Shown one piece after another: positions 1-4,768 of a stretch of DNA of 8,486 nucleotides. The notes under the pieces are model-generated. The model ran no database searches, was not told the DNA's origin, and saw only the letters and a list, made by a program, of their open reading frames with translations. A program made the translations under genes and the position numbers. The stretch is from Opitutia bacterium (lineage in GTDB: Bacteria > Verrucomicrobiota > Verrucomicrobiae > Opitutales > UBA953). The stretch lies in assembly GCA_947488485.1 (NCBI GenBank), contig CANKZO010000091.1:1-8486 (forward strand). The letters run 5' to 3'. Numbering within the stretch: position 1 is the stretch's first letter; each line of letters starts with the position of its first letter.

Positions 1-1
1 C

Positions 2-73
2 GGTTTCGGTCTCGGCGCCCTGGCCCTCGCGGCCGCCGCCCTCCGCCGCCGCCGTCAGACGAAGAAGGCCTGA
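2..73 (+). CDS. C-terminal tail of a PEP-CTERM-like surface protein (5' truncated)
   Basis: Only the last 23 codons and the TGA stop are in the window. They encode a glycine/alanine/leucine-rich hydrophobic stretch (GFGLGALALAAAAL) followed at once by an arginine cluster (RRRRQTKKA). This is the layout of the C-terminal part of PEP-CTERM sorting signals, where a transmembrane helix and a basic tail follow a V-P-E-P motif; such tails are recognised and removed by exosortase. The PEP motif itself would lie just left of the window, so the assignment rests on the helix plus basic tail only. An intrinsic terminator 22 bp after the stop supports this being a real gene end. A plain C-terminal membrane anchor is the alternative. 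Confidence 0.72.
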   Translation, partial: GFGLGALALAAAALRRRRQTKKA

Positions 74-95
74 ACGGTCCGTTGAGACAAAAGGG

Positions 96-121
96 AAGGG
101 CGGCTCCGGCCGCCCTTTTTT
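96..121 (+). terminator. Rho-independent terminator of the PEP-CTERM-like gene
   Basis: A perfect stem, GGGCGGC / GCCGCCC (98-104 with 109-115), has a four-base TCCG loop, is extended by A-T pairs at the base, and runs straight into six T residues (116-121). It begins 22 bp after the stop codon at 71-73. It is the only hairpin in the window with a proper T tract. Confidence 0.9.
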
Positions 122-135
122 GTGCCTAGGGTGAA

Positions 136-164
136 GGTAGGGTCGGGACCGCGTCACGACATAG
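136..164 (+). repeat. REP-like palindrome, family a
   Basis: A 29-bp unit that starts with GGTAGGG. The arms GTCGGGAC and GTCACGAC pair at 7 of 8 positions around a CGC loop, and the unit ends in ATAG. It matches the inverted copy at 1993-2021 exactly and the one at 307-335 except for one base. Confidence 0.85.
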
Positions 165-172
165 CTGCATCA

Positions 173-199
173 GGTAGGGTTGAGCGCCCTCGCTCAACC
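173..199 (+). repeat. REP-like palindrome, family b
   Basis: A 27-bp unit: the GGTAGGG foot leads into the perfect stem GGTTGAGCG / CGCTCAACC with a CCCT-type loop. Identical copies are at 1665-1691 (+) and 7695-7721 (-). Only 2 bp separate it from the inverted family c copy at 202-228, so the pair has GTAG feet at both outer ends. Confidence 0.88.
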
Positions 200-201
200 G
201 T

Positions 202-228
202 GGCTCACCGGGGGCGGTCAGCCCTACC
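202..228 (-). repeat. REP-like palindrome, family c
   Basis: Read on the minus strand, the GGTAGGG foot leads into GGCTGACCG and CGGTGAGCC, arms that pair with one mismatch around a C-rich loop. Relatives are at 1800-1826 (-) and 7572-7598 (+). Confidence 0.82.
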
Positions 229-262
229 AGCCGCAGATGGCAGGTGGCGGGACTATTCCGTG

Positions 263-301
263 CAGTCCTACACGCAGTCCTCCACGCAGTCCTCAATGCA
301 G
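263..301. repeat. 12-bp tandem array (CAGTCCTCMACG type)
   Basis: Three consecutive 12-bp units (263-274, 275-286, 287-298) begin with CAGTCCT and are followed by a partial unit. Related 12-mers are tandem at 1864-1887 and, inverted, at 7321-7356. Confidence 0.8.
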
Positions 302-306
302 CACAA

Positions 307-335
307 CTATGTCGTGACGCGATCCCGACCCTACC
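307..335 (-). repeat. REP-like palindrome, family a
   Basis: Inverted copy of the 136-164 unit with one substitution in the loop region. The GGTAGGG foot is on the right (CCCTACC at 329-335). Confidence 0.85.
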
Positions 336-360
336 CAGCGCGGCGGAGCCGCGAGGTGGA

Positions 361-381
361 AGCGGTTAGCGGTTGGCGGTT
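361..381. repeat. Heptamer array AGCGGTT x3
   Basis: The units AGCGGTT, AGCGGTT and GGCGGTT are followed by GGG. The same heptamer is tandem at 1582-1602. Confidence 0.8.
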
Positions 382-407
382 GGGAACACAGCCTAGGCAA
401 ATGCAAA

Positions 408-436
408 CTAGGGCAGCCCGCGGTGCTGCCCCTACC
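408..436 (-). repeat. REP-like palindrome, family d
   Basis: A 29-bp unit. On the minus strand the GGTAGGG foot is followed by GGCAGCACC and GGGCTGCC arms and a terminal CTAG. Relatives are at 1898-1926, 2031-2059, 7275-7303 and 7657-7685. Confidence 0.8.
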
Positions 437-455
437 CCAAGGCATGCACTCCCCC

Positions 456-483
456 GATACTCGATACTCAATACTCCATACTC
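456..483. repeat. Heptamer array NATACTC x4
   Basis: The units GATACTC, GATACTC, AATACTC and CATACTC are followed by TCAG and preceded by GCACTCCCCC. The same array with the same flank is at 2079-2106 and, inverted, at 1619-1646. The first base of each unit varies while ATACTC is fixed. Confidence 0.88.
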
Positions 484-524
484 TCAGCCTTGAGTCTCCG
501 CTCCCTCTCCCCCACAAAACTTCC

Positions 525-1583
525 ATGCGCTCACCCCTGTCGCTCGCCCTATCCCTGCTCCTGCTCGGCGTCGCCACGTGCGTGCACGCCGCCCGTGACG
601 TGACTTTCTACCTGATTTCCGACGTCCATGTCGGCATGGACTATCGGAAGACGACGCCGCCGTTCGGCTCCGACGCCTTCAACTCCCACGTCGCGCAGAC
701 CCTCGAAGTGCTCGGCAAAGTCCCCGGCACGGAATGGCCGGCGAGCGGCCCCGTCGCCGAGGCGATGAAAGGGAAGGGCCCCGTCCCTCGTCCCGCCGGC
801 ATGATCGTCGCGGGCGACCTCACCGAGGTCGGCAACGCGAAGCAGTGGCAGGATTTCGATCGTCTCCTGCCGTGGCAGGGTTCGACCCCGGGCAAGTATC
901 CCACCTACGCCCTCGCAGGGAATCACGACGGCGGTAGCGCCGGTCCGGTGCGCCAAGGCCTCCGCGAACGCAACCGCGGCATGCTCGCCGCCGGCCTCGT
1001 CGCGACCCTCTCCGACGACGCGCTCCACTCCGCCTGGACCTGGCAGGGCGTGCACTTCATCAACGTCAACCTCTACCCCGGCGACGGCGTGAAGGCCGGC
1101 GCGAAGGAGACCTCGATGTGGAATCCGGAGAGCAGCCTCTCGTTCCTCAAGGCCCGCCTGGCCAAGATCGGCGCGACCGAGCCGGTCGTGATCGCGATGC
1201 ACCTCGACTTCAGCGCCCGCAGCACCTGGTGGGATCAGCCCAAGCGAAAGGCCTTCTACGAGGCCATCAAGGGCCACAACATCATCGCGCTCCTGCACGG
1301 CCATACGCACGACATCACCCGCCTGAAATTCCCCGAGGACAAGGACTACGCCGATTTCGGCGGCACGGGCCCGCGCTTCGATTGCTTCTCCGCCGGCGCG
1401 TTCAAGCCCGACGCCAAGGAAGGCCAGCCGTTCCCCGGTCCGCGTTATCCTTGCGAGTGCTATGTGTTCCGCATCGTCGACGACGTCCTCGTCGCCGCCC
1501 ACTATACCGCCGAACCCGGCGGCTGGAATACCAGCAAGCACGCCCCGCAGCTGACGTTTGTGAAGGATATCAAGGTGAAGTAG
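525..1583 (+). CDS. Secreted calcineurin-like metallophosphoesterase
   Basis: Predicted 352-aa exported phosphoesterase; substrate unknown. The start at 525 puts a clean Sec signal peptide at the N-terminus (leucine-rich core at about residues 4-17, likely signal peptidase I cleavage after VHA at 20-22); an upstream in-frame ATG at 423 would begin inside repeat DNA. All motifs of the dinuclear-metal phosphoesterase fold are present in order: SDVHVG (Asp33, His35), AGDLTE (Asp98), GNHD (Asn133, His134), AMHLD (His226) and HGHTHD (His259, His261), so it should be catalytically competent. The family hydrolyses phosphomonoesters or phosphodiesters with Fe, Mn or Zn; location and likely phosphate scavenging are inferred from the signal peptide. 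No Shine-Dalgarno sequence is seen. The TAG stop lies in the first unit of a heptamer array. The operon on the other strand is convergent, so the two are probably regulated separately. Confidence 0.93.
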   Translation: MRSPLSLALSLLLLGVATCVHAARDVTFYLISDVHVGMDYRKTTPPFGSDAFNSHVAQTLEVLGKVPGTEWPASGPVAEAMKGKGPVPRPAGMIVAGDLTEVGNAKQWQDFDRLLPWQGSTPGKYPTYALAGNHDGGSAGPVRQGLRERNRGMLAAGLVATLSDDALHSAWTWQGVHFINVNLYPGDGVKAGAKETSMWNPESSLSFLKARLAKIGATEPVVIAMHLDFSARSTWWDQPKRKAFYEAIKGHNIIALLHGHTHDITRLKFPEDKDYADFGGTGPRFDCFSAGAFKPDAKEGQPFPGPRYPCECYVFRIVDDVLVAAHYTAEPGGWNTSKHAPQLTFVKDIKVK

Positions 1584-1602
1584 CGGTAAGCGGTTAGCGG
1601 TT
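1582..1602. repeat. Heptamer array AGCGGTT x3 overlapping a stop codon
   Basis: The units AGCGGTA, AGCGGTT and AGCGGTT are followed by GGG, as at 361-381. The last two bases of the phosphoesterase stop codon (TAG, 1581-1583) are the first two bases of the array. Confidence 0.78.
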
Positions 1603-1618
1603 GGGCGAGATACACAAA

Positions 1619-1646
1619 GAGTATCGAGTATTGAGTATGGAGTATC
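1619..1646. repeat. Heptamer array GAGTATN x4
   Basis: The units GAGTATC, GAGTATT, GAGTATG and GAGTATC are followed by GGGGGAGTGC. This is the inverted form of the arrays at 456-483 and 2079-2106, with the same G/C-run flank. Confidence 0.88.
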
Positions 1647-1664
1647 GGGGGAGTGCTTGCCTTG

Positions 1665-1691
1665 GGTAGGGTTGAGCGCCCTCGCTCAACC
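1665..1691 (+). repeat. REP-like palindrome, family b
   Basis: Exact copy of 173-199, with the GTAG foot on the left. Confidence 0.88.
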
Positions 1692-1716
1692 GCACGGCCG
1701 CCGCAGGGCGGCCGAG

Positions 1717-1745
1717 GGTAGGGGCGTGGCTTAGCCGCGCCCTCC
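1717..1745 (+). repeat. REP-like palindrome, family f
   Basis: The GGTAGGG foot leads into GGGCGTGGC and GCCGCGCCC, which pair with one T-G wobble around a TTA loop. It is the only copy of this stem in the window. It faces the inverted family e unit at 1752-1778. Confidence 0.75.
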
Positions 1746-1751
1746 GTCGAA

Positions 1752-1778
1752 GAGGGCACGATGAATCGTGCCCCTACC
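1752..1778 (-). repeat. REP-like palindrome, family e
   Basis: The stem GGGCACGAT / ATCGTGCCC is perfect, with only GA as loop, and ends in CCCTACC on the right, so the GGTAGGG foot is read on the minus strand. It is the only copy of this stem in the window. Confidence 0.78.
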
Positions 1779-1799
1779 TTGGTTCGCCCTGCGGCGAAC

Positions 1800-1826
1800 G
1801 GCTGACCGTGGGCGGTCAGTCCTACC
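1800..1826 (-). repeat. REP-like palindrome, family c
   Basis: The arms GGCTGACCG and CGGTCAGTC pair with one G-T position; the foot on the right reads CCTACC, so the G-run is slightly altered. It directly follows the footless palindrome at 1782-1799. Confidence 0.8.
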
Positions 1827-1832
1827 ATTTCG

Positions 1833-1853
1833 GGTGGCAGGTGGCAGGTGGCG
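1833..1853. repeat. Heptamer array GGTGGCA x3
   Basis: The units GGTGGCA, GGTGGCA and GGTGGCG are followed by GGAC. A shorter version is at about 238-252, and the inverted heptamers TGCCACC and CGCCACC are at 7367-7400. Confidence 0.75.
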
Positions 1854-1863
1854 GGACATTTCC

Positions 1864-1887
1864 ATTCAGCCCTCAATTCAGCCCTTA
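1864..1887. repeat. 12-bp tandem array (ATTCAGCCCTCA x2)
   Basis: Two consecutive 12-bp units that differ at one base, related to the arrays at 263-301 and 7321-7356. Confidence 0.75.
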
Positions 1888-1889
1888 CC

Positions 1890-1980
1890 CGAGGCAGCTA
1901 GGTCAGCACGCAGTGCTGCCCCTACCTCAAGACAGCGTCTTGAAATAACGAAAAACGACGAACCAAGAACTAAGAACAGC
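1890..1980 (+). repeat. Left arm of a 91-bp inverted repeat flanking the flavoprotein operon
   Basis: This 91-bp stretch aligns without gaps to the reverse complement of 7221-7311, with 5 mismatches by hand count. The inner 40 bp (1941-1980 against 7221-7260) differ at one base. It includes a family d REP, a short palindrome and a degenerate heptamer run (GAACCAA, GAACTAA, GAACAGC). Confidence 0.88.
1898..1926 (-). repeat. REP-like palindrome, family d
   Basis: A 29-bp unit, CTAG at the left and CCCTACC at the right, with GTCAGCAC and GTGCTGCC arms. It lies within the 91-bp inverted repeat. Confidence 0.82.
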
Positions 1981-1992
1981 CCAGCGCAGTCG

Positions 1993-2021
1993 CTATGTCG
2001 TGACGCGGTCCCGACCCTACC
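1993..2021 (-). repeat. REP-like palindrome, family a
   Basis: Exact inverted copy of 136-164. Confidence 0.87.
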
Positions 2022-2030
2022 CGCGGCAAA

Positions 2031-2059
2031 CTAGGACAGCACGCAGTGCCGACCCTACC
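2031..2059 (-). repeat. REP-like palindrome, family d
   Basis: CTAG at the left, the CAGCACGCAGTGC core, and CCCTACC at the right. The outer arms no longer pair fully, so this is a decayed copy. Confidence 0.75.
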
Positions 2060-2078
2060 TCAAGACAAGCACTCCCCC

Positions 2079-2106
2079 GATACTCCATACTCAATACTCT
2101 ATACTC
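2079..2106. repeat. Heptamer array NATACTC x4
   Basis: The units GATACTC, CATACTC, AATACTC and TATACTC are followed by TCAG. The array has the same left flank (GCACTCCCCC) as 456-483, but a different order of first bases. Confidence 0.88.
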
Positions 2107-2114
2107 TCAGTATG

Positions 2115-2132
2115 CCCCTACCCCTACCCCTA
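2115..2132. repeat. CCCCTA x3 tandem array
   Basis: Three exact hexamers end 2 bp beyond the stop of the membrane flavoprotein gene. Read on that gene's strand they are TAGGGG repeats just after the stop codon. An inverted counterpart lies at 7191-7214, at the other end of the operon. Confidence 0.85.
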
Positions 2133-2134
2133 TT

Positions 2135-4759
2135 CTACTTCACCTTCGCTCGTCGCCACACCTGCTTATCCGGGGTGACGAGGATGACGTCGAGGTTCTC
2201 GCGCTCGGCGATGAGCTTGGCCTGTTCGAAGCCGACGGACATGAGCGCGGTCGACCAACCGTCGGCCAGCGCGCAGGAAGGGTCGAAGACCGCGGCGAGC
2301 TCGAGCGTCGGCCCGACGGGTTCGCCGGTCTTCGGCGAGATGATGTGGGAGACGGGCTTGCCGGCCGCCGCCTTGCGGGCGCGGTAGAGGCCCGAGACGC
2401 TGAACGCGCGGTCGGTGAGCACGACGGTCTCCATCGTCATCCGGGGCTGGAACGGATCCTCGAGCCCGACGCGCCAGGTGCCGGCCGCGAGGACTTCGCC
2501 GCCGACTTCGATCAGGAATTCCGCGAGGCCTTCGCGACGCAGGATCTGCGCGGCGCGGTCCGCCGCGTAACCTTGCAGCAGCGAGCCGAGGTCGAGGCTC
2601 AGCTTCTCGTGCTGCTTCGCGAGCGTGAGGTTGGCCTTGTCCAAGGTGAGCTTCTGCCAGCCGACCTTCTTCAGGGCCGCACGCAGTTGCTCCGGCGTGG
2701 GCGTCGGGCGCTGGCCATCGGGTCCATAACCCCAGAGCGACGTCAGCGGGGCGACGGTGAGATCATAACCGCCATCGGTGGCGCGGCTGAGGCGCAGGCC
2801 GAGCTCGGTCAGCTCGGCGAGTTCGGGCGTGATGCCGAAGGGCTGGGTGGATTCGAGCTGGTTGAAGTCCGTGGTCGCCGACGAAGCGCGCCAATGCGAG
2901 AGCGAGAACTCCACGCGGTTCATCTCCGCCTCGAGTTCGCGCTTGAGCAGCTCGGCGTCGACCTGATCGCCGCGTACCTTGATCGTCCAGGTCGTGCCGA
3001 AGGCGGCGCCATGAATTTCAGTGATCGCTTGGCGCGCGGAGGCGTCGGCCAGTTCGGCGGCCGCGGCGTCACCTCGCGGGAAGAAGGCGATCACGGCGCC
3101 GACGGCGAGTACCAGGGCGGCGAGGGTGTCGCGACGCGCCCAGCGTTCGTCGGCATTGCTCGTGCGCACATACTTCAGAAGGGCGCCCGTGGGGCATCCA
3201 TACTTGCAATAGGCCTGCGGGACGAAGACCGAGGCCACCAGGCCGGCGATGGCCAGACCGAGGGGGACAGCGACGGCCGTGCCGAGCACCCAGGCGTCGA
3301 AGGGCTCGGCTTCACCCAAGGACCAACGGGGCCAGGCCAAGGCCGCCAAGAAGGCCCCAGCGAGGGCCAAGGCGGGCAGTTTCCCCAGCCACCCATGCCA
3401 GCGGGCGGGGACGGCCAGATGGAGGCGCTTAAAGCCTCCCAGAAGCTCCTGGGCGGCCCCGTGGGGGCAGATCTGGTGGCAGTAGGCCTGTCGGCGGGTG
3501 GCCCAGGGGATCAGAAGCGCGACGGCTGCCAGTGCGAGCAGGGCGGGGGCGGTCGCCCAAGGCAGGCCATGGCGGGCCCACCCGGCGAAAAGCGAGAGCG
3601 ACAGCAGCTGCCCGAGCCACAGGCCGAGGCCGCCGACGAGGAGCACCTGCCAAGTCCGGCGGATCCACGGGCGCGCGTGGAGTGACGTGAAGGTCATCAG
3701 CAACGACCCGAGCACGAAGCAGCCGAGGGCGATGGCTTTCCAGCGATGCTGCTCCGCCTCGCGTTCGCGACGACCGCCGTGCTGATCGTCCGCGAAACGC
3801 GTCTGCAATCCCTTCGCGATCGCGTAACTCGTGAGCGTCGCGCCCGCCACGGTATCTAACTCGGCCTTGCGGAAATCGAACTCCGCCCATTGGCGCGCGT
3901 TCCATTGCGTGAGCTTCGAAAGGTAGGTGCGGCCCTGCGGGTCGGGCTCTTCATCCTGGATACGGCTGACGTAATCGGAGGTGTCGTAAGTCGAACGGAG
4001 CACGACCTTGCGCAGGCGCAGCGCGTCGGGCTCGATCGCGATGAGCGTCTCGCTCGGGCCGGCGTAGCCGAGCACTTCGTCGGCCGAGGGCGACGAGCGC
4101 ACGACGTAGCCGAGATGCGCGCGGTTGGCGCCGCGCACGAGATTCCAGCCGAGGCGCGGGACGTTGGGTTCGAAGCTGGTCGCGTCCGGGAAGCCGGACG
4201 TCTGGATCTCCTTCAGCGTGAGCGGGAGCGGAAAGCGCAGGGAGACGTAGTTTCCCGAGAGCCGCTGCTGGATCGATTCCGCGATCGCGTAGGCCGTGAG
4301 CGTCGAGCCGGCGTAGCCGTCGAGCTTCGGGGCGGGCTGCGCCGACGGCCGCCAGGATTTGAAGGAGTCATCGAACGCGGTCGAGCGACGCAGGCGGTCG
4401 ACGTGTTCCGGCGTGTCCTGACTGGAGAGGATGCGGGTGCCGACGATCTGGTCGCGGAGGTCGAGCGCCACGAGCACGTTGCTCGGGCCGGCGTAGCCGA
4501 GGATCGCGTCGGCGTCCGGTGAAGTCGTCAGCAGCCGCCCGAGACGGTTGCCGGACTGATCCTCGACGAGGAGCGTCTGACTGGGGCCGGACTTCAGCCG
4601 CCGCGCCTCCGGGAAGAAGGCCTTGGCGTCGGCCAGGCCCAAGCGCGACAACGCCGACTCCGTGACCGGGGTCGTGCGTTGCAGCAGCAGGGCGGCGAGC
4701 AGCAACGCCCCGAGACGCCAGCCTCTGACCAGCCAGGCGCTGAGGCGGGGCGGAACCAT
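2135..4759 (-). CDS. Membrane FMN-binding/NosR-like/ApbE fusion (self-flavinylating electron carrier)
   Basis: Predicted 874-aa inner-membrane redox protein. A signal anchor (about 13-28) precedes two FMN-binding domains, repeated internally (both contain LGYAGPS, near 87 and 230), with acceptor sites DGYAGST (147-153) and DTVAGAT (302-308); the last Thr would take FMN by phosphoester bond. Six helices follow (about 342-360, 371-392, 403-419, 462-477, 488-513, 545-560) with CHQICP (Cys427, Cys431) and CKYGCP (Cys518, Cys522) in basic, probably cytoplasmic loops, as in NosR/NapH. Residues about 580-874 are an ApbE FAD:protein FMN transferase: SHWRASSATTDFN, YDLTVAPL, DLGSLLQGYAAD, HIISPKTG and ADGWSTAL. 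Positive-inside topology puts FMN and ApbE parts outside, cysteines inside. The C-terminal ferredoxin of classical NosR is absent; ApbE takes its place. ATG 4759 is chosen for a GAG 6 bases upstream; GTG 4762 touches the previous stop. Likely co-translated with the upstream FAD oxidoreductase gene. Confidence 0.92.
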   Translation of the reverse strand: MVPPRLSAWLVRGWRLGALLLAALLLQRTTPVTESALSRLGLADAKAFFPEARRLKSGPSQTLLVEDQSGNRLGRLLTTSPDADAILGYAGPSNVLVALDLRDQIVGTRILSSQDTPEHVDRLRRSTAFDDSFKSWRPSAQPAPKLDGYAGSTLTAYAIAESIQQRLSGNYVSLRFPLPLTLKEIQTSGFPDATSFEPNVPRLGWNLVRGANRAHLGYVVRSSPSADEVLGYAGPSETLIAIEPDALRLRKVVLRSTYDTSDYVSRIQDEEPDPQGRTYLSKLTQWNARQWAEFDFRKAELDTVAGATLTSYAIAKGLQTRFADDQHGGRREREAEQHRWKAIALGCFVLGSLLMTFTSLHARPWIRRTWQVLLVGGLGLWLGQLLSLSLFAGWARHGLPWATAPALLALAAVALLIPWATRRQAYCHQICPHGAAQELLGGFKRLHLAVPARWHGWLGKLPALALAGAFLAALAWPRWSLGEAEPFDAWVLGTAVAVPLGLAIAGLVASVFVPQAYCKYGCPTGALLKYVRTSNADERWARRDTLAALVLAVGAVIAFFPRGDAAAAELADASARQAITEIHGAAFGTTWTIKVRGDQVDAELLKRELEAEMNRVEFSLSHWRASSATTDFNQLESTQPFGITPELAELTELGLRLSRATDGGYDLTVAPLTSLWGYGPDGQRPTPTPEQLRAALKKVGWQKLTLDKANLTLAKQHEKLSLDLGSLLQGYAADRAAQILRREGLAEFLIEVGGEVLAAGTWRVGLEDPFQPRMTMETVVLTDRAFSVSGLYRARKAAAGKPVSHIISPKTGEPVGPTLELAAVFDPSCALADGWSTALMSVGFEQAKLIAERENLDVILVTPDKQVWRRAKVK

Positions 4760-4768
4760 CACTTACTC
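4757..4768 (-). promoter_or_regulatory. Stop/start junction suggesting translational coupling
   Basis: Read on the minus strand, the junction is GAG-TAA-GTG-ATG. The TAA ends the FAD oxidoreductase, a GTG follows without a gap, and an ATG comes 3 bases after the stop. GAG sits 6 bases before the ATG and is the only plausible ribosome-binding signal at a gene start in this window. Ribosomes ending the first gene could restart here. Confidence 0.55.

Larger units (their letters stand above)
122..524. other. Repeat-filled intergenic spacer A
   Basis: This 403-bp spacer holds five GTAG-footed palindromes (136-164 +, 173-199 +, 202-228 -, 307-335 -, 408-436 -), a 12-bp tandem array (263-301), two heptamer arrays (361-381, 456-483) and a footless perfect palindrome (339-353, CGCGGC with GCCGCG). 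The order GGCAGGTGGCGGGAC, 12-mer array, REP, REP, heptamer array recurs in spacer B. The last 40 bp before the ATG at 525 are pyrimidine-rich. I see no convincing promoter boxes or Shine-Dalgarno sequence and no believable gene. Confidence 0.8.
1584..2134. other. Repeat-filled spacer B between convergent genes
   Basis: This 551-bp spacer is almost wholly repeats: seven GTAG-footed palindromes (two plus, then five minus), footless palindromes at 1695-1714 (CGGCCGCC / GGCGGCCG), 1782-1799 (GTTCGCC / GGCGAAC) and 1927-1943 (TCAAGAC / GTCTTGA), heptamer arrays at 1582-1602, 1619-1646, 1833-1853, 1960-1980 and 2079-2106, a 12-mer pair and a CCCCTA triplet. Part of it (1890-1980) is repeated in inverted orientation at 7221-7311. 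No T-tract terminator is seen for either flanking gene, so the hairpins may end transcription from both sides. No believable gene is present. Confidence 0.8.

Noticed and set aside
122..493. Short open frames through spacers A, B and C
   Set aside because: They are translated repeat DNA, share pieces such as RYSILNT with each other only because the repeats are shared, and have no start context.
545..600. Lipoprotein signal in the phosphoesterase (Cys19)
   Set aside because: The residue before Cys is Thr and the sequence does not fit a lipobox; a signal peptidase I site after VHA fits better.
549..1541. A 330-codon minus-strand open frame opposite the phosphoesterase
   Set aside because: Shadow frame; all phosphoesterase motifs are on the plus strand.
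456..2106. CRISPR array
   Set aside because: Repeat units are 7 or 12 bp without spacers, or isolated palindromes at irregular distances; there are no regular 28-37-bp repeats with unique spacers and no cas gene.
2000..3685. A 561-codon plus-strand open frame opposite the ApbE-fusion gene
   Set aside because: It begins inside repeats and reads as Arg/Gly/Glu/Ala-rich antisense; the minus strand has clear ApbE and FMN-binding motifs.
2165..4759. Loss of a catalytic Lys in the ApbE motif (DLGSLLQGYAAD has Gln)
   Set aside because: This position is Glu or Gln in other ApbE proteins, so it is not evidence of inactivation.
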